The notes: a model not told the origin generated them from the letters alone. A stretch of DNA of 11,644 bases from Brevundimonas sp. UBA7635 (GCA_002483865.1 DLIT01000166.1:21570-33213), one strand, 5' to 3'. Positions 1 to 7,143 are shown, numbered from the stretch's first letter. Translations and numbers: made by a program.

Positions 1-249
1 GACGAAGTCCGTGAACAGGCTGTCGACATAGTCGACAAAGTGCGGCCGCTGGGGGTGGCGCGCGACCTGGGTGCGCATCCACGGGTCCAGGTTGGAATAG
101 GTCTTGGTGCGCAGGGCATCAGCCTTCTTGCGAAGGGCTGCGATCTCAGCCTCGAAGGAACCGCTGGTCGGGGCCAGATGCGACAGCTCCGCGATCTTGG
201 CTTCCAGTTCGGCAATCGGCTTTTCGAATTCGAGATAGTGCGTGGCCAT
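1..249 (-). CDS. accA: Acetyl-CoA carboxylase carboxyltransferase subunit alpha, N-terminal part (truncated by window edge)
   Basis: AccA is the alpha half of the carboxyltransferase that moves the carboxyl group from biotin-BCCP to acetyl-CoA, giving malonyl-CoA for fatty acid synthesis in the cytoplasm. The first 83 codons are present and start at the ATG at 249-247. The protein opens MATHYLEFEKPIAELEAKIA, followed by a charged helical stretch (about residues 9-50) and then the strongly family-typical VARHPQRPHFVDYVDSLF near residues 62-79. The active-site crotonase-fold domain lies outside the window. No clear Shine-Dalgarno sequence precedes the ATG. xerD lies 84 bases upstream on the same strand, an order I recall from other alphaproteobacteria. 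The identification rests on the N-terminal motif and I consider it secure. Confidence 0.93.
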   Translation of the reverse strand, partial: MATHYLEFEKPIAELEAKIAELSHLAPTSGSFEAEIAALRKKADALRTKTYSNLDPWMRTQVARHPQRPHFVDYVDSLFTDFV

Positions 250-333
250 AAGGCATCCGGCTGGAGGAAGCGCAGTTTGCGCTACGGAAGGCGGCGGAAA
301 CTAGAGCCCCAAGCGTGTCGGGGCAAGCGGGGT

Positions 334-1236
334 TCAATCATCACGTGCTAGCGGATGCTTGTCATGCACCAGTTGGCTCAGGTGATCGGTGGCGACATGG
401 GTGTAGATCTGAGTGGTGGAAATGTCCGAATGTCCCAGCAGGGTCTGCACGACACGCAGGTCTGCACCGCCTTCGAGCAGATGGGTGGCAAAGGCGTGGC
501 GCAGGACGTGGGGGCTCACCCTTTGGGGATCGATGCCCGCTGAAAGGGCCGCCTGGTCCAGTAGCTGGGCGAATCGCCGCGGGGTCAGATGGCCGCTCTT
601 GCCATGCGATGGAAACAGCCACGGATTGTCGGCAGGCCTTGGACTGCGCGGCCTGTCACGCACATCAAGCCAGGCCTTGATCGCCCGTCGCGCCGAGGCG
701 TTGAGCGGGGCCAGCCTTTCCTTGCCGCCTTTCCCGCGCACGATCAGATAGGCCGGGTCGCGCCGCACCGCCTCCACCTTGAGCGTCAGAAGTTCGGAGA
801 CCCGCAGACCCGAGGCATAGGCCATCTCGACCAGGGCCAGCAGGCGGACCGCCGCAGCGCTGTCCGCTTTGGTAATTGTGTCCAGGATGGCTTCGATCTC
901 GTCGCGTGACAGGGTCTTGGGCAGGGGGCGGCCCTGACGCGGGGCGTCTATCCGACGCGAGGGATCGTCCTCACGCCAGCCTTCCCCGAGGGCAAAGCGG
1001 TAGAACTGACGTACGGAAGCGCGGCGGCGGGCGGCCGTCGCCGCCGATAGACCTCGTCGCGACAGGTCAGAGAACCAGTCTTCAAGGGCCGTTTCGTCGG
1101 CCTGCACCAACCCTCCCGCCTGGGACAGCCAGGCCTCGGCGTCGGCCAGGTCGCGGCCATAGGCGGCCAGGGTATGAGGCGAGGCGTCGCGCTCGACCGC
1201 CATCATTTCAAGAAAGGCCTCAATCTGCGGTGTCAT
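334..1236 (-). CDS. xerD: Site-specific tyrosine recombinase XerD
   Basis: This tyrosine recombinase acts with XerC at dif to resolve chromosome dimers at division. The protein has 300 residues, the usual Xer length. An N-terminal SAM-like core-binding domain spans about residues 1-90 (with SPHTLAAYGRDL), and the catalytic domain runs from about 105 to 295. The catalytic set is visible: R145 (ASGLRVSEL), K169 (GKGGKER), H243 and R246 (SPHVLRHAFATHLL), H269 (LLGHS) and nucleophile Y278 (STTQIYTHV). The start is the ATG at 1236, giving MTPQIEAFLEMM. A further 18 codons upstream are open but do not look like Xer sequence and run up to the aroK start. XerD rather than XerC is inferred from the setting between accA and aroK; the domain sequence alone would not exclude XerC. 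The 56 bases to aroK must hold the promoters for both directions. Confidence 0.92.
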   Translation of the reverse strand: MTPQIEAFLEMMAVERDASPHTLAAYGRDLADAEAWLSQAGGLVQADETALEDWFSDLSRRGLSAATAARRRASVRQFYRFALGEGWREDDPSRRIDAPRQGRPLPKTLSRDEIEAILDTITKADSAAAVRLLALVEMAYASGLRVSELLTLKVEAVRRDPAYLIVRGKGGKERLAPLNASARRAIKAWLDVRDRPRSPRPADNPWLFPSHGKSGHLTPRRFAQLLDQAALSAGIDPQRVSPHVLRHAFATHLLEGGADLRVVQTLLGHSDISTTQIYTHVATDHLSQLVHDKHPLARDD

Positions 1237-1292
1237 TCTGCGGTCACAGGGGTGTGGAGCGAGGCGCGGACTGGTGTAGAGGATAGTCAACC

Positions 1293-1871
1293 ATGCCTGC
1301 CGATGCCTTGCCTGATTCCACGCCTGTGTCGCCCCTGGGGGTGAACCGCACCATTACACTGGTGGGGCTGATGGGGGTTGGGAAATCGACCGTGGGCAGA
1401 CGGTTGGCGCAGCGCCTGGGGCTGGCTTTCCACGACGGCGACCATGAAATCGAGGCCGCTGCGGGTATGACGGTCAGCGAGATTTTCGCGACCCGGGGCG
1501 AAGGCGAGTTCCGGGCTGGTGAGGCGCGGGTCATGCGGCGCCTGCTGGAAGGGCCGCCGATCGTGCTGGCCACTGGCGGCGGGGCCATTATGAACCCGGA
1601 GACACGCGCCCTGATAAAGCAGCATTCCATCAGCGTCTGGATGAAGGCTGATCTGGATGTCATCGCCGAGCGGGTGCAGCGCCGCGATACCCGGCCTCTG
1701 CTGCGCGGCAAGAACACCTTGACTGTGCTTACCGATCTGGCCGAAGCCCGCTATCCGGTCTATTCCCAGGCCGACCTGACGGTCGAGGTGGGTTGGGGCT
1801 CGCATGGGCAGGCCGTGGACGCCATCTATCGCGAGTTGAGGCGTTACGTGCGTGGGGGAAAGCCATCATGA
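1293..1871 (+). CDS. aroK: Shikimate kinase
   Basis: Shikimate kinase phosphorylates shikimate with ATP to shikimate 3-phosphate, the fifth step towards chorismate. The protein has 192 residues, slightly longer than the roughly 170-residue E. coli enzyme because of about 20 N-terminal residues. Visible motifs are the P-loop GLMGVGKST (25-33), the DxD pair D48/D50 in HDGDHEIE, F73-R74 in EFRAGE (shikimate binding), GGG at 95-97, the lid arginine R134 (RPLL) and R153 near the C-terminus. The start ATG has a good upstream Shine-Dalgarno AGAGGA at 1278-1283 with a 9-base spacer. The gene overlaps aroB by the ATGA at 1868-1871, so the two are very likely cotranscribed and translationally coupled. 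Identification is secure. Confidence 0.96.
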   Translation: MPADALPDSTPVSPLGVNRTITLVGLMGVGKSTVGRRLAQRLGLAFHDGDHEIEAAAGMTVSEIFATRGEGEFRAGEARVMRRLLEGPPIVLATGGGAIMNPETRALIKQHSISVWMKADLDVIAERVQRRDTRPLLRGKNTLTVLTDLAEARYPVYSQADLTVEVGWGSHGQAVDAIYRELRRYVRGGKPS

Positions 1872-2971
1872 CGACGGTCCGGGTTGGGGGCGAAGACTTC
1901 GCTGCCTATGATGTGATCGTGGGTCGCGGCCTGCTGCACGACGCCGGGTCGCGGATCGCTGCCCTTGCACCGACCCGCGTCCATATCGTCAGTGACGAAA
2001 CCGTGGCGGCTATTCACGGGGCCACCATTCAAGCTTCGCTGGCCGCCGCTGGCATCAAGGCGGGCATCGCCACGGTCCCGGCTGGCGAAGCTTCAAAGTC
2101 GTTTGAACAGCTCGAGGCCGTCCTGGATCGTCTTTTGGCCGAGGGTCTGGATCGCAAGAGCCTGATCGTGGCTCTGGGGGGGGGGGGGGTCGGGGATCTG
2201 GCCGGACTGACGGCGGCCCTGTTCATGCGCGGGATCGATTTCGTCCAGGTCCCGACCACGCTTCTGGCCCAGGTGGATTCCTCGGTCGGGGGCAAGACGG
2301 CCATTGATACGCCTCGCGGCAAGAATTTGATCGGGGCCTTCCACCAGCCGCGACTGGTGCTGGCCGACATCGAGGCTCTATCGACCTTGCCCCTGCGCCA
2401 GGTGCGCTCAGGCTGGGCCGAAGTGCTGAAGCACGGCCTGATCTGTGATGCGCCCTTCTTCGACTGGCTGGGCGGGGAGGGGGCTGCCGGAGCCTCCGGG
2501 AAGGTAGAGGCACTGGAACGCGCCGTGGTCCGCTCGGTCGAGATCAAGGCCAAGGTCGTCAGCGAAGACGAGAAGGAAGCCGGTCGCCGGGCCCTTCTGA
2601 ACCTCGGTCACACCTTCGGTCATGCCCTGGAGGCAGAACTGGGCTTTGGCGATCTGCTGACCCATGGCGAGGCGGTAGCCCTGGGCTGCGCCATGGCCTT
2701 CCGCTTCTCGGCCCGGCAGGGGCTTTGCTCCTCCGACGATGCAGATAAGGCCGAGGGGGGCATCAGGGCCGCTGGTCTGCCCACACGCCTGTCAGACGTG
2801 GCCCAGAGCTTTGAAGCGCACGCCCTGCTGGCCCGCATGGCCGGGGATAAAAAGGCCGAGAACGGTCGCCTGACACTGATCCTGGCCCGTGCGATTGGCG
2901 AGGCCTTCACCGCCCGTGACGTCGATGCCGACGCGGTGCTGTCCTTCCTGAAGGAAGAGGGGGCGGCCTGA
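1868..2971 (+). CDS. aroB: 3-dehydroquinate synthase
   Basis: AroB converts DAHP to 3-dehydroquinate, the second shikimate-pathway step, using NAD+ and a divalent metal. The protein has 367 residues, a normal length. The start ATG at 1868 is set by the ATGA overlap with aroK and a G-rich Shine-Dalgarno (1854-1859). Visible landmarks are the glycine-rich NAD loop [12 protein letters not shown] (102-113), [18 protein letters not shown] (128-145), GKNLIGAF (151-158), and metal ligands E185 (GWAEVLKHG), H248 ([12 protein letters not shown]) and H266 (THGEAV). Most homologues read GGGVxGD in the loop; here the fourth position is G107, and those codons lie in a run of 14 Gs. The frame is intact through the run. 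The stop lies only 3 bases from the stop of the convergent lipoprotein gene, so there is no room for a separate terminator. Confidence 0.96.
   Translation: MTTVRVGGEDFAAYDVIVGRGLLHDAGSRIAALAPTRVHIVSDETVAAIHGATIQASLAAAGIKAGIATVPAGEASKSFEQLEAVLDRLLAEGLDRKSLIVALGGGGVGDLAGLTAALFMRGIDFVQVPTTLLAQVDSSVGGKTAIDTPRGKNLIGAFHQPRLVLADIEALSTLPLRQVRSGWAEVLKHGLICDAPFFDWLGGEGAAGASGKVEALERAVVRSVEIKAKVVSEDEKEAGRRALLNLGHTFGHALEAELGFGDLLTHGEAVALGCAMAFRFSARQGLCSSDDADKAEGGIRAAGLPTRLSDVAQSFEAHALLARMAGDKKAENGRLTLILARAIGEAFTARDVDADAVLSFLKEEGAA
2176..2189 (+). repeat. 14-base poly-G homopolymer inside aroB
   Basis: Fourteen consecutive G residues encode the glycine loop of AroB (G104-G107 plus flanking bases of L103 and V108). 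It is by far the longest mononucleotide run in the window. Runs of this length are prone to slipped-strand mispairing in vivo and to miscalling during sequencing. As given, the frame is open on both sides and the protein matches the family on both sides. Confidence 0.97.
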
Positions 2972-2974
2972 CGC

Positions 2975-3394
2975 CTAATCCACGGCGCGGCAATTGGTCG
3001 GCTCCTCGTCACGAGCCTGCCATGAAGCGTGGATGCCTTGACCGCGCAGTTCATAGCCGCTCGAAGTGTACCAAATGCCTTTGTCAGTGCGCTGCTGGTG
3101 CAGGTCCACGGCTAACCCGTTTGAGTTCCTGACGGTCGCCATCTGGCGCGGATTGTCGAAATCCACCGTCAGTCGCTCGCTGTTGTTACAGACATAGACC
3201 GCCTGGATGACGCGGTTCAGAGCTCTTTCCTGGATTTCCGCCCCCGTGCGTCGCTTCGCCTTCTGTTGAAGCACCACGCGGTTCTCAACAGCTTCGCTGT
3301 CGCTGGGGGCTTCTGTTGCTGGCGCGTTGCCACAGGCCGCAAGGCCCAGGCTGATCCAAAGGGCCGAACCGGCGATGAGTGGGGCTAAACGCAA
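2975..3394 (-). CDS. MliC/PliC-like (C-type lysozyme inhibitor family) lipoprotein
   Basis: This is a predicted 139-residue lipoprotein. Residues 1-20 form a short signal peptide ending in the lipobox LAAC, with lipidated C21, followed by a polar linker (about 22-60). The C-terminal part (62-138) resembles the small beta-barrel MliC domain: YVC near the start (C69), a short strand-rich core with NGLAVDLHQQ and GIWYTSSGYELRGQG, and a final cysteine (C135) placed to form a disulfide with C69. Known MliC proteins sit in the outer membrane or periplasm and inhibit host C-type lysozyme; that role here is inferred. The start is a TTG at 3394-3392, supported by a GGAG six bases upstream. It lies 16 bases downstream of tadA on the same strand, so it is probably read through from tadA. 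The family call is from pattern memory and is moderately sure. Confidence 0.72.
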   Translation of the reverse strand: MRLAPLIAGSALWISLGLAACGNAPATEAPSDSEAVENRVVLQQKAKRRTGAEIQERALNRVIQAVYVCNNSERLTVDFDNPRQMATVRNSNGLAVDLHQQRTDKGIWYTSSGYELRGQGIHASWQARDEEPTNCRAVD

Positions 3395-3400
3395 GGCCGT

Positions 3401-3404
3401 CTCC
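3401..3404 (-). promoter_or_regulatory. Shine-Dalgarno sequence fixing a TTG start
   Basis: On the minus strand a GGAG lies exactly six bases before the TTG at 3394-3392. No ATG or GTG gives the complete signal peptide, so this site decides the start of the MliC-like lipoprotein. Confidence 0.7.
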
Positions 3405-3410
3405 GGGTTG

Positions 3411-3908
3411 TCAGGCTTTGCTGTTCAACGCCTGCTGTGAAGTCCGCGTTCCCCTGCGCGCCCGGAAGAAGGTCTTTAGCGCCTCGGCTGCGGGTTCAGC
3501 CATGACGCCGCCCTCGATCGATGGCCGCCAATGACAGGTCGATTGCTCGAAATATCGGGGGCCATGCCGGACCGCGCCGCCCTTGGGATCGTCCGCTGCC
3601 CAGACCACCCGGCCTAGGCGGGCATGGCTGATCGCGCCAGCGCACATGGCGCAGGGCTCAAGCGTCACATAAAGAGTCAGGTCAGTTAGGCGATAATTCT
3701 GCAACGATGCCGCAGCATCTCGCAGGGCAATGATTTCAGCATGAGCCGTCGGATCATGCGAATTAATTGGGCCATTTTGCCCGCGACCAACGACTTTCCC
3801 GGTCGTTTCGTCGACAATTATAGCCCCGACCGGCACTTCACCGACTTTCGCCGCCGCTTGCGCCAGATCGAGCGCCATGCTCATGAACCGCTCATCATGG
3901 ATCGCCAT
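3411..3908 (-). CDS. tadA: tRNA adenosine(34) deaminase TadA
   Basis: TadA deaminates A34 of tRNA-Arg(ACG) to inosine, which is needed for wobble decoding and is essential in most bacteria. With the ATG at 3908 the protein has 165 residues, close to E. coli TadA. The cytidine-deaminase-fold zinc site is complete: H56-A57-E58 (DPTAHAEI) and P85-C86-x-x-C89 (LEPCAMCAG), with QNYRL and TLYVTLEP typical of TadA. Open frame continues for about 200 codons upstream, but this is antisense to rluB and does not look like a deaminase. Two further in-frame ATGs (3884 and 3878, giving MSMALDLAQ or MALDLAQ) are credible alternative starts; neither has a clear Shine-Dalgarno. From 3908 the gene overlaps the 5' end of the divergent rluB by 12 bases; from 3884 it does not. 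Downstream it probably forms a unit with the lipoprotein gene. Confidence 0.94.
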   Translation of the reverse strand: MAIHDERFMSMALDLAQAAAKVGEVPVGAIIVDETTGKVVGRGQNGPINSHDPTAHAEIIALRDAAASLQNYRLTDLTLYVTLEPCAMCAGAISHARLGRVVWAADDPKGGAVRHGPRYFEQSTCHWRPSIEGGVMAEPAAEALKTFFRARRGTRTSQQALNSKA

Positions 3909-5528
3909 CCCAAAGACAACGACAAGAAGCCCCGCTCCCGTCAAGACGACGGCTCGCGTGGTCCCCGTAAATTTGCTGATGCACGCCCTGGCCAAGACGG
4001 CTTCAAGGGTGGCTTCAAGGATCGCAAAGGCCCGCCGCGCGGTGATCGCAAGGACGATCGCGGTGACAAACCCTTTGCCCGTTCCGGCGACAAGGGCGGC
4101 GCGCGCGGCGGCAAGGACGCTCCGGCTCCGGTCCGCACCGAGCGAATCGCCAAGGCCATGGCCCGCGCAGGCATCGCTTCGCGCCGCGAAGTCGAGCGCC
4201 TGATTGGCCTGGGCAAGGTGGCCGTCAACGGCCGCATTCTGGATACGCCAGCTACCCTGGTCACCCGCGACGACGTCATCACGGTGGATGGCAAGCCGAT
4301 TGGCGCGGCCCAGGCCACGCGCGTCTGGCGCTACCACAAGCCGGCTGGCCTGATCACCAGCCACAATGACCCCGCTGGCCGGCCGACCGTGTTTGACGCC
4401 CTGCCATCGGGTCTGCCGCGCGTGATCTCGGTTGGTCGCCTCGACCTCAACACCGAAGGCCTGCTGCTGCTTACCAATGACGGTGAATTGAGCCGTTCGC
4501 TGGAAATGCCGGACACGGCCCTGGTACGTCACTATCGTGCCCGTTCGCGGGGCCGGATCACCCAGGAACAGCTAGACAAACTGAAGACCGGCTGCACCAT
4601 CGACGGCATCCACTATGGCCCGATGGAAGCCACCATCGACAAGGCCAAGGAAAGGGAAGACGGCGAGCGTTCGTCGGCCAATCTGTGGATCAGCGTCTCG
4701 ATCACTGAGGGCAAGAACCGCGAGGTTCGCAAGGTGCTTGAATCGGTCGGCCTGACCGTCAATCGCCTGATCCGTTTGGCCTATGGTCCGTTCAACCTCG
4801 GCACCCTGCCTGTGGGTGCGGTGGAGGAAGTTGGTCCGCGTGTCATTCGTGAGCTGCTGGCTGACCGCATCCGTCCTGAAAACCTGCCGACCGGCAATAC
4901 GGTTTCGACCCCGGCACCGATCCCAGGGCGCCGGACTTCGTCGCCGACCATCACGGGCAAGTCGGGTTCGGCCCTGTCGGATCCCTCGCGCAAGCCCAGT
5001 CGCTTCCGCGCCGCCAACGAAGCCACCTCCGATGCTGCTGAGCGTCGCGAACGACCGGCCAAGAAGGAGGGCTGGGCCAAGGCTACGCCCAAGTTCCAGC
5101 ACACCAAGACCTTCAAGCCGCGCGCCCGTCCCGAGACCGCCCAAGGTGGTGAGTGGAGCGAGCGTCCACGTAAGCCGTACGAACGCTCAGAGCCGCGCAA
5201 CTTCATCGACGATCGCCGCGCACCGCGTGACGGGGCCAAGCGCGACTTCAAGCCGCGCGGTGAAGGTTCCAGCTATGGCGACCGTCCCAAGCACGATTTT
5301 CAATCGCGTGATGGTGCGCCGCGTTCGGGTGGTGATCGCCCGCAGCGCGACTTCAAGCCGCGCGAAGGCAGTAGCGTCGGCGACCGTCCGCAACGTGACT
5401 TCAAGCCCCGCTCGGGTGCGAAGCCCGGTGGCTTCGGTGGCAAGCCCGGCGGCGGTGGTTCGCGTCACGGCGGCGGCAAACCCTTTGGCGGCAAGCCTTC
5501 GGGCGGTCGCCGCGGGCCGCGCGGCTAA
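3897..5528 (+). CDS. rluB: RsuA/RluB-family rRNA pseudouridine synthase with long basic repetitive tail
   Basis: This is a 543-residue protein that should isomerise a uridine to pseudouridine in rRNA; RluB acts at position 2605 of 23S in E. coli. The order is a basic disordered N-terminus (1-80), an S4 RNA-binding domain (about 82-133, with RIAKAMARAGIASRREVE), then the synthase domain (about 142-325) with KPAGLITSHNDPAGRPTVFD, the catalytic motif GRLDLNTEGLLLLTNDG containing D183, and EGKNREVRKV (271-280). Residues 326-543 are a low-complexity Arg/Lys/Gly/Pro tail with repeated RDFKPR, ending in a Gly-rich segment. E. coli RluB is about 290 residues, so both extensions are extra. The start ATG at 3897 is the first in frame that is not deep in antisense tadA; no good Shine-Dalgarno is seen. 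rsmD follows after 3 bases. RluB over RluE, RluF or RsuA is inferred. Confidence 0.9.
   Translation: MDRHPKDNDKKPRSRQDDGSRGPRKFADARPGQDGFKGGFKDRKGPPRGDRKDDRGDKPFARSGDKGGARGGKDAPAPVRTERIAKAMARAGIASRREVERLIGLGKVAVNGRILDTPATLVTRDDVITVDGKPIGAAQATRVWRYHKPAGLITSHNDPAGRPTVFDALPSGLPRVISVGRLDLNTEGLLLLTNDGELSRSLEMPDTALVRHYRARSRGRITQEQLDKLKTGCTIDGIHYGPMEATIDKAKEREDGERSSANLWISVSITEGKNREVRKVLESVGLTVNRLIRLAYGPFNLGTLPVGAVEEVGPRVIRELLADRIRPENLPTGNTVSTPAPIPGRRTSSPTITGKSGSALSDPSRKPSRFRAANEATSDAAERRERPAKKEGWAKATPKFQHTKTFKPRARPETAQGGEWSERPRKPYERSEPRNFIDDRRAPRDGAKRDFKPRGEGSSYGDRPKHDFQSRDGAPRSGGDRPQRDFKPREGSSVGDRPQRDFKPRSGAKPGGFGGKPGGGGSRHGGGKPFGGKPSGGRRGPRG
5241..5411 (+). repeat. In-frame degenerate repeat GDRPxRDFKPR in the RluB tail
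   Basis: Four related units lie 16-18 residues apart: RDFKPR at residues 449-454, HDFQSR at 466-471, RDFKPR at 484-489 and RDFKPR at 500-505. The last three are each preceded by GDRP. The DNA copies differ at synonymous positions, so the repeat is conserved at protein level rather than being a fresh DNA duplication. A Gly-rich stretch follows to the C-terminus. Confidence 0.85.
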
Positions 5529-5531
5529 GCC

Positions 5532-6104
5532 ATGCGGATCGTTGCCGGAAGCCTGAAGGGGCGGGCCATTGTTGCGCCAGAGGGGCAGGGCACGCGCCCG
5601 ACCTCTGACCGGGCCCGCCAGGCCATCTTCAACGTGCTGGAGCACGCCTCGTGGGGTGAGAGCCTGAACGGGGCGCGCGTACTGGACCTCTATGCAGGGT
5701 CCGGCGCGCTCGGCTTCGAGGCCCTGTCGCGTGGGGCCAGCTTTGCCCTGTTCGTCGAAACCGACGATGATGCCCGTGGTGCCATTCGCGAGAACATGGA
5801 TGCCTATGGCCTGTTCGGGAAATGCCGTGTCCATCGGCGCAGCGCCACTGACCTTGGCCCGCGTCCCGGCTCGGCGGGCGAGGCTTTCGACATCGCCTTC
5901 CTGGATCCGCCCTATGACAAGGGCCTGGGCGAGCAGACCCTGGCCTGCCTGCTAGAAGGCAACTGGCTGGCCCCCGGCGCTCTTGTCATCTTCGAGCGCG
6001 GCTCGGACGAGCCCGAGATCGACACGCCCGGCTATGAACGCCTGGATGCCCGGGACTATGGCGCAGCGAGGGTGCTGTTCCTGAGGGTCGCGCGGGCCGC
6101 CTAG
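5532..6104 (+). CDS. rsmD: 16S rRNA (guanine(966)-N(2))-methyltransferase RsmD
   Basis: RsmD methylates N2 of G966 in 16S rRNA using S-adenosylmethionine. The protein has 190 residues, the usual size. It opens with the family signature MRIVAGSLKGR and RPTSDRARQAIFNVL (22-36), then the SAM-binding motif I LDLYAGSGALGFEALSRGA (51-69), an acidic motif II end at ETDDDA (76-81), and the catalytic DPPY at 125-128. The start ATG lies 3 bases after the rluB stop with no clear Shine-Dalgarno, which suggests translational coupling. Pairing with a pseudouridine synthase and tadA makes a small RNA-modification cluster. Identification is secure. Confidence 0.95.
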   Translation: MRIVAGSLKGRAIVAPEGQGTRPTSDRARQAIFNVLEHASWGESLNGARVLDLYAGSGALGFEALSRGASFALFVETDDDARGAIRENMDAYGLFGKCRVHRRSATDLGPRPGSAGEAFDIAFLDPPYDKGLGEQTLACLLEGNWLAPGALVIFERGSDEPEIDTPGYERLDARDYGAARVLFLRVARAA

Positions 6105-6123
6105 CCGCGTTAGGCTCAGTCTT

Positions 6124-7143
6124 ATGAGCCCGATGAATCGCCGCCTGTTCATGGGGGCTGCTGCGGCAGCCTCCACCCTGCCATCCGCATCCCTGGCCCG
6201 CGCGGAGCCAGCCTGGCAGGCCAGCGCGCCCATGCCCTGGGTGGCGCAGGAGATCTACTGCGCCGAGCTGGATGGCAAGGTCTGGGTCGCTGGCGGCCTG
6301 GTGCGAGGGCGGTCGGGGACCCTGATCAATGACCGCACCGCCTTCTATGATCCAGTGGCGGACAGCTGGACCGAGGGGCCGCGACTACCCCAGCCCCGGC
6401 ATCATCCGATGCTGGTCGCGGCCCGCAGGCGGGTCTGGGTGTTCGGAGGCTATGACCGGCGCGACGGCGGAGAATGGACCGCGATGAAGGACGTCTGGGC
6501 TCTGGATCGGGGCGACTGGGCCCCGGTCGGCCAGATGCCAGCCTTCCTATGCGAGACGGTCGGGCTCGCCCTGGGCGACCATATCCATCTGGTGACGGGC
6601 CGGGCCCCCAAGGGCACCCCCAATGGAAAGTGGAATGACCAGGGCGATGTGGCCACCCACCTGGTCTTTGACGCCTCGGCCAACCGGTGGCACCAGGCCC
6701 GTCCCGCGCCGATGGCTCGCAACAGCGCAGCGGGCGCGGTCCTGGATGGCAAGCTCCATATCGCCGGTGGCCGAACGGTCGAAGGTGGCGGCACTGGTCG
6801 GCTGGACGTTTATGACCCGGCTGCAGATCGCTGGGATACCCTGGCTCCGATTCCACCCTCACCGACCACCGGACAGCAGGTGGGCGGAGGTCTGGCCCTG
6901 GTCGAGACAGGCGGCCGGCTTTTCGCCTTTGGCGGTGAATGGTTCGACGGGGACGGCGGCGTTTTTGCCGAAACCTGGATATATGATCCAGCGCGAGATG
7001 TCTGGAGCCATGGCCCCGACATGAAGACGCCGCGCCATGGCCTGGCAGGCGTTCAGGTCGGCGGACGGACGCTGGCGATAGCAGGCGGCGAGGTAGTTTC
7101 GGGCGGCCGGGCCTCGGCCAGGGTCGAAGCGATCAGGCTCTAG
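6124..7143 (+). CDS. Tat-exported kelch-repeat beta-propeller protein
   Basis: This 339-residue protein has a twin-arginine-like signal: NRRLFMG (5-11), an Ala-rich hydrophobic stretch, and a likely cleavage after A27 (ARA-EP). The rest is made of kelch-type repeats with paired glycines and downstream aromatic residues: KVWVAGG (52-58), RVWVFGG (103-109), HIHLVTGR (153-160), KLHIAGG (210-216), RLFAFGG (265-271) and RTLAIAGG (315-322). The interleaved strands read FYDPVADSW, VFDASANRW, VYDPAADRW and IYDPARDVW. Six repeats would close a six-bladed propeller. Such folds bind proteins or sugars, or act as enzymes such as sialate mutarotase NanM; nothing here picks a function. ATG at 6124 or 6133 could both start it. 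It lies 19 bases after rsmD, so it is probably cotranscribed despite its different cell location. Its TAG stop overlaps that of the convergent phosphatase gene. Confidence 0.88.
   Translation: MSPMNRRLFMGAAAAASTLPSASLARAEPAWQASAPMPWVAQEIYCAELDGKVWVAGGLVRGRSGTLINDRTAFYDPVADSWTEGPRLPQPRHHPMLVAARRRVWVFGGYDRRDGGEWTAMKDVWALDRGDWAPVGQMPAFLCETVGLALGDHIHLVTGRAPKGTPNGKWNDQGDVATHLVFDASANRWHQARPAPMARNSAAGAVLDGKLHIAGGRTVEGGGTGRLDVYDPAADRWDTLAPIPPSPTTGQQVGGGLALVETGGRLFAFGGEWFDGDGGVFAETWIYDPARDVWSHGPDMKTPRHGLAGVQVGGRTLAIAGGEVVSGGRASARVEAIRL

Noticed and set aside
300..326. A GCCCC/GGGGC inverted repeat and a TTGCCCC-N12-GCTCTAGT promoter-like pair in the xerD-accA gap.
   Set aside because: The stem is only five pairs with a nine-base loop and no T tract, and the -10-like element matches the consensus poorly. 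Neither a terminator nor an accA promoter can be claimed.
1237..1290. An 18-codon N-terminal extension of xerD reaching to 1290.
   Set aside because: It would end 3 bases from the aroK start and leave no promoter space. The normal Xer N-terminus begins at 1236.
3760..3784. An AT-rich patch with AATTAATT and a GGGC/GCCC hairpin on the tadA-rluB upstream side.
   Set aside because: It lies inside conserved tadA codons (around NGPINSH), and no promoter pair or CtrA-type TTAA-N7-TTAA arrangement is complete.
3909..4532. About 208 open codons upstream of tadA on the minus strand, antisense to rluB.
   Set aside because: The sequence is not deaminase-like and opposes the S4 and synthase domains of rluB. 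Normal TadA length is reached from 3908 or a later ATG.
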